From positions 252,392 through 316,391 of the forward strand of contig QAOA01000112.1 in NCBI GenBank assembly GCA_003255065.1: a stretch of 64,000 bases of DNA, read 5' to 3'. The position numbers and the translations under genes were made by a program. The notes beneath the pieces were generated by a model. It ran no database searches and was not told the origin of the DNA. It saw only the letters and a list, made by a program, of their open reading frames with translations. Shown here one piece after another: positions 21,601 through 33,346 of this stretch; the stretch's first letter is position 1; each line of letters begins with the position of its first letter. The stretch comes from Cercis canadensis (taxonomy: Eukaryota > Streptophyta > Magnoliopsida > Fabales > Fabaceae).

Positions 21601-24564
21601 AATAAATATGCAAGTCCTGGGTATGACACTTTTTGGGTATGAAAGAAAACTTTGAAGCTCAAATAGGTATAACAAAGGCTATGTAATGTTTGGATAGAAG
21701 AAACGAGAATGATCCTTCTTGGCATTTAGATGTTGTCATGAAAACTTATTAGAGTACAACCTTCCTAAAAGGTGTTCATGAATTTGGGCATGAGAAACAA
21801 ATTACTCCTTCAAGCTCAAAGGTGTACCTAAGGACATTCCTTTGTGTATGGAAGAGCAAGGAATGCCTCTAATCCTTTGAAAAGTTTGCTTGTGGAGCTT
21901 TAATATATATATATTTTTTATTTTCTTTCGAAAAGTACATGAATTGGCAACAGTAGCCAAATTATTTGGGGTCTTAATTTTACATCAACCTCAAAATTAT
22001 CATCATTGTATCAATTGCAACTTCTCAAAGGTAAGGTTTTTTTTTTCTATCTTTCTTCTTTTGGAAAATTATTTCAAGAATGAAAGAAGGAAATGATAAT
22101 AAGATTCACAAATGGAAATGCTTGAGTGCATTCACTCATCCTTGGCGCTCATGATTTGAGAGTGGGTTTGTAGCCACATTTAGTGCTGCTTTCATTTCCT
22201 CAATCTGAATTTTCCCATGCCTAATTAGATTAAGCTCAAGATTCTTGAAACCCGAACAGTCTTCAATAGAATGTCCTACCGCTCCCATGTGATAGTCACC
22301 CTTCAAATTAGGATTGTACCCTGGAGGAAATGGTGGCTTTATAGGGTCTATTTCGCAAGGTGCAATTACTCGTGCACCATGCAACTGCTTGAATAGTTTT
22401 GCCCTAGATTTTTGGATTTTTGGGAAAGCTTCTCTATTTCAAGGGAACCTAGGCTGACCACAATTAGGTCTTGGATATTGTGCTTGAAAAGATGGATAAC
22501 TTTGAGGTGGGTTTTGGTAAGGTGGATAGGATTGTAGAGGATTTTAGGGGTATTGTGGAGATGAGATTGCATTAACTTGGTTAGAATGTGGGAAAGGAGG
22601 GTTTGGACAATAATATGGGACATGAGGTTGAAAGTATGATGGTGATGCCCATAGTGCTTGGACCCAATCCACCTGACCTTCCTTCTTTTTTTGAAAGTTT
22701 CCCTTTTCCTGGCTAGAGCCACTTTTCTCATAATGAGCCACTTGCAACTTCCTTTCTTTGATTCCTAGTTCAATCCTCTCTTTAGTCTTAATGAAATCAA
22801 CAAAGTCATTTGAAGAAATTCCTATCATTATCCCATAATATGGTGATTCTAGGGTATTGATAAAGTAAGTGCCCATTTTAGCTATAGTCAATGGGGCTTG
22901 AACTTGAGTAGCTAACACTCTCCATTTCTGTGCATATTCTCTGAAAGTTTTGCTAGCTTTTTCTACATGCCTCTTAACTACTTTCTAGTAGGTGCATTGT
23001 CCCTATTGAACTTGTATTGCTTCATTAAAGTTTCAGCCAATGTCTTCTAGTTCTGGGTCTTAGTTTTATCCAATTAAAAATATCAGTCTAAGGTAGGCCT
23101 TTGCATCCTTTTTAAGAAGAAGTCGACAAGGAATTTCTTATCCATAGACCACACAAACATCTTGGCACAGTAAGCTAGCAAACAAAGATAAAGGTCAAAA
23201 GTCCCATTGTACTTTGCTAAATCAGGCATGCATCTTGAAGTCCTTCGGGAAAATGACATCCGTAGCATAACACAACTACTCTAAATGAACGGGCCCATAT
23301 GATCCCACACCTTGCATGACTCACAGCTGTTCCTCCAAAGAGTATTGCCTCTTCTCTATAAGCTCAACTTTCATTTTTTCTTTCTCTAACTCCTCTTTCT
23401 CTTTTCCCATGGGAATTGCCACTAGGAGTTCTTAAAGGATAAAGTGAGAAGTGTAGTGGGTGATAGGATGGGATGGGATGGGTGTATATGTAAACACCAC
23501 CTAGAGTCTCATTTGGATTGAAGGAAGTACCCATTGAAGGCATAACCAAGGTAAATAGAGGTGGTGGCTGTAAAGTTTATGGGATGTCTGATTGTGGTAT
23601 GCCAAGAGGAAATACTTGGTTTGGAGCTGATCCAGGGGTAGGAGTGGGTAGAGTAGTTGAAAGTATCATCAAATGTAGAGGCATTCCCCAAATAGGGTTA
23701 ACAGGGGAAGTTGAACAAACCGTGAGGATTGAAGGCAATGCCAAAATAGGAGTCACTTAAGAAATTGGGGAATCTGCAACATTACTTTGACCTTTAGACA
23801 ATCCTTTCAGCTTCAAACTTTCATTAAATGCTTTTAGCAATTGACTTAGTTGAGCTTTCACCTCTACCATTTCAGCCCTCAAGTCCATATCTTGCTCTGG
23901 ATTTTTAAGTTGATTGCAATTGTTCTTGACCTAAGCACGATTTACCTCTTACTAGAGTACTTTTGTTTGAGCTTTTCTTTTCTTAGAGTTAGCTATGTTC
24001 ATAGCTTTTCAATGAAAATTACAAAAAATGAATGGGAAAATGAGATTTATGAAAGTGGTAAGATAAAAACACATGACTTTGTATTTTTCAAATGAGCCTA
24101 ACAAATGCTCTGATTCTTTAATGAGAAAAGATTGTACAAGATGTGACTTTTTCCTTATTGAAAAATGTGATAAGCTTCATACCCCTTTTTATTTCAAAAG
24201 TGATGGACAAGGAGCAAAGAATGAATGAATGAACGTGACTTCTTTGAGAATCTTATTTAGGGTAAAGTGATAAATATAACCCTCTTTGTTTATTTGAAAA
24301 ATGAAATAGTGAAAACATAAATGAGGAAATGAAGGAAACGATATTTGATATATTTGAAAAAGAAACGAGGCATTGGACCTCTTATTTTAATTTTAAAAGC
24401 TGTGATAACAAAAAAAAAATGAGTAAGGAGAAAAGAACAATGCATCCCCATGTGTCTTAAAGTAGGTTACATCCTATGCTCTAGGGTTCTAACCTAAAAG
24501 TCAAGTTCTAACCCTAAATGGTGTCTATCTATGGTCTTGCTATAGTGCATAGTTTGGAGATGGT
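21601..24564 (-). mobile_element. internal fragment of a Tat/Ogre-like gypsy element containing gag
   Basis: The minus strand carries a decayed gag (next entry). Both sides are non-coding: 21601-22083 behind gag and 24001-24564 in front of it. No protease, RT or integrase follows gag. Beyond the SIRE insertion the minus strand continues with a minisatellite tail and the LTR start at 449. This order (gag, tail, LTR) is compatible with a gag-only non-autonomous element, or with a pol deletion. Confidence 0.6.
22084..24000 (-). pseudogene. Tat/Ogre-lineage gag, broken
   Basis: On the minus strand from about 24000 the reading is MNIANSKKRKAQTK, then MVEVKAQLSQLLKAFN (short coiled coil), a Pro-rich stretch, MPDLAKYNGTFD, a capsid-like core with MDKKFLVDFF, then INTLESPYYGIMIGISSNDF and KTKERIELGIKE, then an aromatic/Pro-rich linker. 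The zinc-knuckle-like region DYHMGAVGHSIEDCSGFKNL and NPLSNH follow. These segments match Tat/Ogre gag in order. Stops and frameshifts separate them, for example between the blocks ending at 23083 and 22918 and the blocks at 22366-22731 and 22136-22384. Confidence 0.7.
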
Positions 24565-25920
24565 TGTTATGAGAAAACCGGAGCGCAAGTGCACACTATC
24601 GTCTTACAAGTAATATAATAAAAGTGAGGTTATCGTTCCTACGAGGATTAAAGCTATTAATTATCAAAATTTGGTCAATTCTAATTTTATCTGACTAATT
24701 GATTAAGGAAAAATTCAAGACTTAATTTAAATAAACTAAAAGTTAAAAAAAAAAAAAAACAAGTAAGAATCACAAATTAATTAACAAAGAAAAACATAGG
24801 GTTTCCGATTTCAGCATAACTAATCCTGGTTTTCATTCCTTATTTTCTTAATATAGATTTATCTTTCTAATTGCTAGCCGAGATTCCTTAATTTATTCAC
24901 TAGCCTCTCCCAAGGTTAAATGAAAATATTTCCAAGTTATGAACCCATTATATTCCTATGTGAATTATGAATAACTAGAAAATTCATTTAGTTCTATTGA
25001 TCTCTTAAATTGACTATACAGGCCTTGGAGATATATCCTTATCCTACATGCAACCTATGGTATTTATCCCAATGAACTAAACACACAAATCTCCTTCCCG
25101 TCTCATTGTAATTAACCTAACAACTAATTAATTGCCAGTTAATTAGAGGCATGAAGATCAAAGATAAACACTCAAGTAGAAAAGATAAATCACAAATTAA
25201 TTCTAAAAGAAATTACAAGCGTTCATAGTTAGGCTACATCGTAGCCCTTGAAAAATAAATTAGTTGATGACAACAAAATAAAACATAATTGAAGAAATTT
25301 TAGACATAGATGAAAGGGAAAAGAGAATAAAAATGCAGTGTAGATGTCAAGATTCACTGCTGCAAATCCTTTCTCCAAGCTTCGTCTTATCTCTCTTCCG
25401 CTCTCAAAAATTCCAAAAGTCTTTTTTCTAAAACCTAAAAGTCCTATTTATACCTTTTACACAAATTCTAATTAATTTAGGAGTAAAAATCACTTCTTAA
25501 AGTATTAAGGCCCAAACGCTACAGCCCTTGAAAGGCTAGCACTGAGGCCCTTGCTCTAGGAAACACAGGAGCTGCAGCCCTTGTGCACTAGCGCCGCAGC
25601 TCTGTGTCTCTATAACTTGATGCTAGAGAATAGAAAGAGAGCATTGCAGCCCTTGCTCTTTGTGGCTTACGGGCATTGAGGCCCTCAAAATTGAGGGGTG
25701 CAGCTCTTGGTAGTGAGGGGTGATGCCCTGCCTCTCTGGTCCTTTGCCTACCCTTTACTTCCAAAATCATTTCTTGTTCTTAAAAGCATGCAAACTTTCT
25801 AAATTTTTTAGTCCTACAAAAATAACACAAAAAAACATTATTTATTAATAAAAATTCTAAAAAACACACAAAATAATAAGCTAAAAATATCTAAAGAGTG
25901 AGTATAAAATCCACTCAACA
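24565..25920 (-). repeat. element X left LTR (copy A, complete)
   Basis: On the plus strand it runs from TGTTATGAGAAAACC to ATCCACTCAACA (1356 bp). It is homologous to copy B (31052-33346) and copy C (35444-35766 plus 46429-47337). The site where Y elements inserted in copies B and C (AAGGTTAAATGAAAAT here) is empty in this copy. A GC-rich patch at 25510-25740 repeats GCAGCCCTTG-like words. Confidence 0.8.
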
Positions 25921-25936
25921 AATACCCCCAAACTTA
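25921..25936 (-). promoter_or_regulatory. element X polypurine tract
   Basis: The minus strand reads TTAAGTTTGGGGGTATT directly before the LTR start TGTTGAGTGG. A purine-rich tract at this position primes plus-strand DNA synthesis. Confidence 0.75.
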
Positions 25937-28477
25937 ACATTTTGCTCGTCCTCAAGCAAAGATAAAAAGAAAAATTAAACTCTACTAAAAAACAACTACG
26001 GAGTGAAAAATTAATCTACTAACCATACATGCCTCAAAGATATCAATTAAGCACAGTTTCAAGAAAAATTCATGAGTGTGCATAATGTCAACCTAAGGGC
26101 AAATCTCATCTCATCAAAATTTCCTGTGTGTGTGTAAATATAGCTCTTTCTTACCATACTCTCTATACTTAAATCAGATTATGCAAACAAGCACACTTAT
26201 AATAATCTCTGATTGAAAAATTCAGAATCCCATATGCTTGTTTTCATGTCAATCTCCACTAATGTAGGCAAATCACAACATAAAGGATCAGAAGGACTTT
26301 TGATAGGCTTGTAATGTGTGGCTGGGGTAAAGGTAGGATAATAGATAGAAATGTGGCTTAGTTCACCCATCACACAACTTCAGTTTAGAGCAAATCTTAA
26401 GAGCACCCATCTTTTACTTCTAACAGCCCCAAACAGGTCTTCATCGTTACTTTGCAATCCACTAATAAAATTCAAATATTTTTGGTTTACTACATCCCAT
26501 CACTTCACGCCTTTTAAAACATTCTTTTCTTTCTCTTTCTTTGCAATGTTTGCACAATTGTCTTTTCTTTTCATTGCAAATATTTTCTTTTCAGCAAGGA
26601 AGTAGCACTTTACTTTTCATTTCTTTGGTGGCAATTGCATTGACATTTTTCTTTACTTCACTTCACCCATCCTCCCTATTATTCCTTAGCTCTATATGCT
26701 CTTAAATTGAATATGTGTTTTAGGTGAAAGGTGCAAATCAAGGTTAATTTAAGCTCAATGGGGTATGCTAGGGATAAAATATCATACACAGGGTTGGCTA
26801 GAAAGGCTCAAACTGAACAAAAATGGCTTAAATCACATCCCTAATATTGCACAGCCTAGGATTTCGCCTCAACTAACAATCAAACAAGTTCTAGCATTCT
26901 GTGAAATTTTGGAAAAGCCAAGTCTACATATTCATCTCTAAGCATGCAAATTTCAAGTAAAAAAGGCTATGTGCTTAGTAGTTTAGGAAATTCCAATTAA
27001 ACAAGAATTAATCAATAACACAAACATAATATCTATCATTTTTCTAGAGCTGTAATCAATGAAAATTAGTTTTATCATCAGCCCAAAGTTTTCAATCAAA
27101 CATTTTCACTCACAAAAACTACTTTATAACTAAAGAAAACAAGAAATCAACATAAAAACTACCTTAAAAAACAATAAAAGATAGCTACTAACTTAAGAAC
27201 AAGTCAATATAGTAGCTCAGGAAAATAATTTTCAACCGGCAAACTTAAAGGAAACATTGTCCTCAATGTTTAGAACTAAGAAGAAAAAGAAATAGTAGGA
27301 CTTCCTTGAAATGGAGGCGGATCACTTTGCATTTTCATCATCCTGTGGAGCTGCTGGAGGGGCACACCTTTGGAAAATTTGTGGGCACACTTCAACTAAC
27401 CCAATGCTAAGCTCAAATGAGCATGAAAGCTGCCCCAAGATCCTTGAAAGGATTGGGCACTTTGCAATTCCCAAAGATAAGCTTCCTTTGGTCATGCAAG
27501 CCACCTTAGATAAGTTACCACGCACAAAGAAACTCTCTAGAATGAAGTTGGGCCGAATTTGACTAAGGTTCTCTTTGGGGAATTTTTATCAAACACCTTG
27601 TGGGAACTTTGTGCCCACCACAATCTCTATGCCTCAAGTACTCTACGCCCCTCCAAATGGCCAAAATTCATCCACAAACAATAGCTCAAGACAATGGAGA
27701 AGGAGAAATCATCAATTAGGGTCAAATTACACTTACAAGTTGTTTGAAAAACAAAGAACCCATAGATGCCATTGATGGAGTTGTATTCCTCTTGGAGCTT
27801 GAATGTGGGTATGGTGCTGAATAGGGAAGATAATGGTGATAAGGGAAGGGATTTATGTGAATGAAAGGTGGTTGAATGAGGTTAGGTAAATGAAGTAGAA
27901 GAGAACCCAAATGCAAGAGGGAAACCGAATGGGTATTGAAGGAGAACCCAAAACGCATGTTTTGCTTATTGAAGGAGTGGGTATCCTGACTTTTTTTTTT
28001 CTTTTTCAAGGGACCAGTGCTGCAGCACTGGGTGCATAGCGCCGCAGCGCTGCTAGTGCAGATTTAGGCACTGTATCACTACTAAGCAAGAGGCGCAGCG
28101 CTTGCTCTTAGGACTTTTGGCCATTTTCCATCAACTTGGAGCACTGTAGAGCTAGCACATGAATGTTGAGGTGCTAATCCTCTGTCCTGGAGCTCAATTT
28201 TTTCCTTCAATCACCCAAAGCGAAAGAGAAACATCCAGTGTAGCACCAAAATGTTATGAACCCAAATTTATTTATTTTTCCATGCAAAGAGAGAAAATTT
28301 AATCATTAAAAGGAAACTAGCAACTAGAATTAAAAATCTACTAAAGATATAAACTAAATAAAATAGAAGAAAAGGCTAAAAACATTTGGGTTGCCTCCAA
28401 ATAGCGCTTAATTTATAGTCTTCAACCGGACTATCTCTGGAATAAATCAATTAGGATAAAAAAAGGGTGGAGGAAGA
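25937..28477 (-). other. element X 3' non-coding region with possible envelope-like remnant
   Basis: No RT or integrase is present. On the minus strand at about 27565-27315 the stretch SFFVRGNLSKVACMTKGSLS, LGIAKCPILSRILGQLS is open. It vaguely resembles the late ORF of Athila elements; I regard this as possible only. At 28012-28160 there is a GC-rich island with the palindromic word GCGCCGCAGCGCTGC. The rest is AT-rich with no motif. Confidence 0.4.
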
Positions 28478-29419
28478 CTACTGGAAATTTACTCCACCAT
28501 CATTATGCCCATTGGGTTGTGTGCCATGCATTTTTAGTCTCCACACCTTGTTTGCTTCTCCATAGCACGAAAATTTACTAAGGTGCTCCAAAAGTATCTT
28601 TTTGAAGGATGGCTTCTTCTTCTTCTTCCGTTTCTTATGAGGCTCAACTTGAGGTAAGGAAGTAGCTCCTTGATTCTTAAGGATTTTCTTGTCTTTAGAC
28701 TTTAAATCAGGTGGCTATTTCTTATTAAATGTCCCCACAATGTGAGCTTCGATTAGGTCCTTTAAGGAAGTTACTCGAGTCACTTCATTGGTGCTTCCAT
28801 TTATGGTGTCAATCTTAAAGCCCATATTTACTTCATCGGGGTGCTTTATTTCCTTGAACACTTTGAAAGACACTTGATCACTTTGCATTCTCAGAGTGAG
28901 TTACCCTTTTTAGACATCAATGAGAGCCTTCCTAGTTGCTAAGAATGTATGACCAAGAATGATAGGGATTTCTTGATCATCCTCCATATCCAGTACAATG
29001 AAGTCAGTTGGGAAGATAAACTTGTCCACTTTCACCAACACATCCTGAAGAATTCTCCTTAGATACTTGATTGACTTATTTGCCAATTTCAAGGAGATGG
29101 ATGTTGGTTTAACTTCTCATAAACCCAATTTCCTAAAATCAGAGATAGCCATCAAATTTATGCTTGCACCAAGATAGCAAAGAGCTTTATCAAAGAAATA
29201 ATTTGCTATAGTGCAAGGAATAGTAAAAAACCCTGGATCTTTGAGTTTAAAAGGCAACTTCTTTTGCAAGATGGCACTGCACTCCTTAGTAAGTGCAATT
29301 GTCTCAAATTCTTCAAGCTTTCTTTTGTTAGACAGATTGTCTTTCATGAACTTGACATAGTTGGGCATTTGCTCTAAAGCATCTACAAATGGAATGTTGA
29401 TGTGTAGTTTTTTAAACAC
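28478..29419 (-). pseudogene. element X retropepsin-like protease, broken
   Basis: The minus strand reads MFKKLHINIPFVDALEQMPN, KLPFKLKDPGFFTIPCTI, then the active-site region ALCYLGASINLM, where Athila proteases have CDLGAS. The catalytic Asp is therefore Tyr. Behind a stop the domain goes on: LANKSIKYLRRILQDVLVKV, FPTDFIVLDMEDDQEIPIIL, GHTFLATRKALIDV. The remainder to about 28478 is a Lys-rich tail (KKRKKKKKPSFKKIL) ending MHGTQPNGHNDGGVNFQ and TAG. The protease would process gag; this copy is inactive by the active-site change and by stops. Confidence 0.7.
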
Positions 29420-30940
29420 TTCTAGAAATGTAGAGAATTGGTTATCCAGCTTCTTCTTCTAGAACCTAAGGAAAAGGAAAAGGTGGAACATAAGGTGGAG
29501 GATTATCTAGAAATAACTTAGATTTTGGTCTCTCCACAACTGTAACAAGTGGTTCCACTGGAGGGTAGAGATCTTCCTTTGTCTTAGGTTCAATTGGCTT
29601 CTCAATAGGCACTTTTTCAGTAGCTCTCATTCAAGGTCTTACCACTTCGAAGAGTGATGGCCATTACATGCTCTTTAGGTTTTACCTCTGTATCACTAGG
29701 CAAAAACTCATGTTGGCTGGTAGAGAGCATGCTAGAAATTTGACCCATATGCACTTCTAGGTTACGAATAAAGGCTGCTTGATTCTGAAATGTAGCATCA
29801 GTCCTTGCTATAAACTAAGCAAGGACATCCTTTGAAGAAACCTTAGGGGGTGGTGGTGGCTGAGTTTGCTCTAGCGGATAAAATGGAGGTTGTGGTTGAG
29901 CAAGACTGTCATTGTTTCTCCATGAGAAGTTCAAATGATTTCTTCACCATGGATTGTAGGTGTTGGAGTAAGGATTGTTTTGCTTGCTAGGGTTCCCCAC
30001 AAAGTGTGCTTCCTTATGCTAGGAAAAGGGATTGCCAACCTGCCAATATGTGCTAGCATGAGTTCTACTGTAGTGGTCACAAACTTCAGGAGGAGAGTGG
30101 ATGGCATTGACTTTCATAGAGGTCAGCTGCTTAGCTAGAGAGTGAATTTTAGCAAAGATTGTAGTGAAGGCATCAACCTCATGAATCCCAAATGCCTTTC
30201 ATGGTGCAAACCTCTCAGTATGCCATCTCTTCTAACAAGTCATTAGCTTCATCATGAGTCTTGCTCATTAAAGATCCACCTACAGCTGCATCAACTAAGG
30301 TCTTGGTTGCACTTGTCAACCCATTATAAAAAGTTTGCAGCTACAACCAATTTGGAAGTCCACGATGTAGGCATCTTCGCAACATTTCCTTGTACCTCTC
30401 CTAAGCTTCATGTTGAGTGAATGTGGTATTATTATTCCTCCACTTGGCAGTCTTGGCTAGTGGAAAGAATTTGGCTAAAAACTTCTATGCCAATATCTCC
30501 TAAGTGGTGATAGTCTCCATCGGCAAAGATTGCAACCAGGTCTTGGCCTTATCCATGAGTGAGAATAGGAATAGCCGGAGTCAAATGGCATCATTAGTAA
30601 CACCATTGTGCTTGAAAGTATCACAGATCTCCAAGAAGATGACAATGTGAGAATGTGGATCTTTGTTAGCTAACCTATTAAATTGACTACCCTGAACCAT
30701 ATGGATGATGGCAGGCTTAATTTCAAAGGTGTTAGCGTGAATTTCCAGTCGTCTTATACCATAGATGGTATCTGTGACTACTGGAATGACATAGTCACAT
30801 AGTGCCTTTGGAGCATTTTCTTGTGCCATGGTGTCTATAAAAAATGTCATAGATTCTCTCTTCTCCTTTTTGTTCTTTTGACAAGTCTTCTCAATCTCAT
30901 AATCAAATGGGAGTAAAGAATTGCTTCTAGATCGTCTCAT
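29420..30940 (-). pseudogene. element X gag, broken
   Basis: The ATG at 30938-30940 starts MRRSRSNSLLPFDYEIEKT, the characteristic opening of Athila-type gag. Open to 30581, it includes IIHMVQGSQFNRLANKDPHS and HIVIFLEICDTFKHNGVTND. Beyond the first stop the same gag continues with LRLFLFSLMDKAKTWLQSLP, KFLAKFFP, LQTFYNGL and THDEANDLLEEMA, broken by numerous stops. A Gln/Pro-rich linker joins it to the protease. Confidence 0.7.
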
Positions 30941-31026
30941 ACACTAGGAAGAAACACCTGAAAGTGAAGGGCAAGTAAGAAAAATTAAATAACTAACAAT
31001 AAACTATTGATATTAATAAACAATTA

Positions 31027-31048
31027 ATCCCCAGCAACAACGGCAAAA
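31027..31048 (-). promoter_or_regulatory. element X primer binding site, degraded
   Basis: The minus strand reads TTTTTGCCGTTGTTGCTGGGG. It differs in a few positions from the TGGCGCCGTTGCCGGGGA primer site of Athila and other plant gypsy elements, a clean copy of which is present in element Y. Confidence 0.7.
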
Positions 31049-31051
31049 ACT

Positions 31052-33346
31052 TATTATGAGAAAACGGAGCGCAAATGCACACTATTGTCTGATCACAAGT
31101 AATATAATAAAAGTGAGTTTATTGTTTCCACAAGGATTAAAGCTATTAATTATCAAAATTGGATCAATTCTATTTATCTGACTAATTGATTAAGGAGAAA
31201 TTCACGACTGAATTTAAATAAACTAAAAGTAAACAAAAGCAAGTAAGAATCAAGAATTAATTGAGAGAAAAACCTAGGGTTTCCGATTTCACTAATCCTT
31301 GGTTTTCATTCCTTATTTCCTTAATTTAGATTTATCTTTCTAATTGCTACCGAGATTTTCTAATTTATTCATTAGCCTCTCTTAAGGTCAATGATGAGCT
31401 GCCGAGGCTCCTCAAATTACTTAAAGTTTTAGGTCGGTTACCTAGCTATTTGCAGCATAGGACAGCCCTAAGTCGAACCTAAGGATTGTTCTATTTAGTG
31501 AATCATATAGAGAAGCATGTAAACAGGGGGGTTATGTTTGTTTTAAGTGCTTGACAGAAATTAATTGAAAGTGGTAACCTAAAGGAAAACAACCAATCCA
31601 AGTCTTTACTAATTCTGATTTAAGTTCATCCTTGATTTCTAATGATCCATTCAATTATTAACCATGTTCTTGGCCTTTAAAACATATCAAGACGCCTCTC
31701 AATGTTCTATGGATGTCCACTGGTTAAGCAACCAGAATTCGGATTCAACTAAGACTAAATGAATTAAGCAAACATTCAAGTCTAGTTTTACCTAAGTCCA
31801 TGATCCAGCCAAGGTGATTAATCCATCCAAAAGCTCAGAAACATTAATCAACCATACAATCCTCTTTTATCACATGCAATTAAGCAATCACACATGAAGA
31901 TCCAAATTCGAATTAAGCAATTCAAACAGAATATTTCAAAGGATTGAAAGAAGCAGATTAATCATTGAATGAATAACAACAACTCATAATCTCAAAACCA
32001 ATAATCAGAACAGCCAAAACCTGGATTGATTGATGAATTAGCCCTCCATGAACAAGAGAAGCTAAGTTCTTACAAAATATCTAAGAGGAAACTTAAGAGC
32101 TAAGGAAAACTAGAAAGCTGTCTAAAATATCTAAAAAGTTGATTGTGAATTTCGGCTGCCTCCTTCTTCTGATATAGACCTCCAATTTTACATGCACACC
32201 TAAATTGCCCTTAGGGCACACTTGTTCCCATGGGCCTTAGCTTCAATTGGGCTTTGGTTTGGGCCCATTTGGACTTGTCATGAGGAAGTTAGGCCCATTT
32301 AAGTGGCAGAAGGTGTCTGGAACCGTCAGCTAACTTGCACAGCAAATAAGACCATCTTCCACATAAAATATGGTGAACCGGTCTTCATATCAATTGAAGC
32401 TCTGTCTGTTAGCTTTCCAATGGTACCAGTTTCAGATCAATATGACATCTAAAACTCAAGTTATGACCCAAATACTGCATGTAGGTCAGGATCCTGCGAC
32501 AGCATGTCTTCTCTGGCTTCCAGGCTGCATATGACCTTCTGAACGTCCGAATTAGCTTTGGAGCCCTGAAAGAAAGTTGTAGACAATTCTCTCAGCTTTC
32601 CAACAAGGTATGACTCGGAATTTTTGGACATCCAGAACTCAAGATATGCCTGAAACACAGAGACAGCTATAATGCCCAGTATTGCTGGAAATTGCAATTA
32701 AGCATAAATGGATCCTAAGTCATGAAATGAGGTCTAAGTCTATGCAATTCAGCCCAAAAGAGGTTTAAAAGACTAAGTATGAGGAATAACTATTGTATAA
32801 AAAGTGTGTTCATCAGTCAAATGAAAATACTCCTATGTTATGAACCCATTATATTCCTATGTGAATTACAAATAACCAAAAAATTTATTTAATTCTATTG
32901 ATTCTTTAATTGACTATACAGGCATTGGAGGTATATCCCTATCCTACATGCAGCCTATGATATTTATCCCAATGAACTAGACACACAAATCTCCTTTTGG
33001 TCTTATTGTGATTAACCTAACAACTAATTAATAACCAGTTAATTAGAGTCATTAAGATCAGAGATAAACACTCAAGTAGAAAAGATAAATTATAGATTAA
33101 TTCTAAAATAAATTAAATTGTTCATAGTTAGCTACATCGTAGCCCTAGAAAAATAAATTAGTTAACGACAACAAAATAAAACATAATTGAAGAAATTCTA
33201 GACATAAATGAAAGGGAAAAGAGAATAAAAACTCAGTGTAGATGTCAAGATTCACTACTGCAAATCCTTTCTCCAAGCTTCTTCTTGCCTCCCTTCCACT
33301 CTCAAAAATTTCAAAAGTCCTTTTCTAAAACCTAGAATTTAGAATT
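31052..33346 (-). repeat. element X right LTR (copy B), interrupted and truncated
   Basis: Starts TATTATGAGAAAACGG and follows copy A in sequence to 31391. It is interrupted by a Y solo LTR (31392-32815 plus duplicated GTCAA) and resumes at ATGAAAATACTCC. It diverges from copy A at about 33340-33346 (behind TTTTCTAAAACCTAG), so roughly the last 490 bp are lost. Confidence 0.75.
31392..32815 (-). mobile_element. solo LTR of element Y inside LTR copy B of element X
   Basis: On the plus strand it runs from TGATGAGCTGCCGAGG to GTGTGTTCATCA (1424 bp). It is flanked by perfect 5-bp repeats GTCAA (31387-31391 and 32816-32820). It is homologous over its length to the LTRs of the full Y element (35767-37194 and 44997-46423). 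The open frame at 32461-32697 is a chance frame inside the LTR; the same frame occurs in the other copies. Confidence 0.9.

Larger units (their letters stand above)
24565..33346 (-). mobile_element. element X: Athila-like Ty3/gypsy retrotransposon with gag-protease only
   Basis: The left (3') LTR is 24565-25920. The purine tract lies at 25921-25935. Gag-protease is at 28478-30940 on the minus strand. A PBS-like sequence lies at 31027-31048. The right (5') LTR starts at 31052 and is broken off at about 33346. No RT, RNase H or integrase lies between protease and the 3' non-coding part. The minus-strand motif GCGCTATTTGGAGGCAACCC at about 28390-28410 is usually found just downstream of integrase in Athila elements. 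Here it follows protease after less than 100 bp. Confidence 0.75.

Noticed and set aside
21424..21700. search for the SIRE 3' LTR
   Set aside because: No sequence starting TGTTGGTCTC or matching 10799-11928 appears behind the polypurine-like tract.
26351..26605. 84-codon plus-strand frame
   Set aside because: It lies in the T-rich non-coding part of element X, in the antisense direction, with no motif or homologue that I can recognise.
32461..32697. 78-codon minus-strand frame, repeated at 36839-37036
   Set aside because: It lies inside the LTR of element Y and recurs only because the LTR does; its start and end vary between copies.
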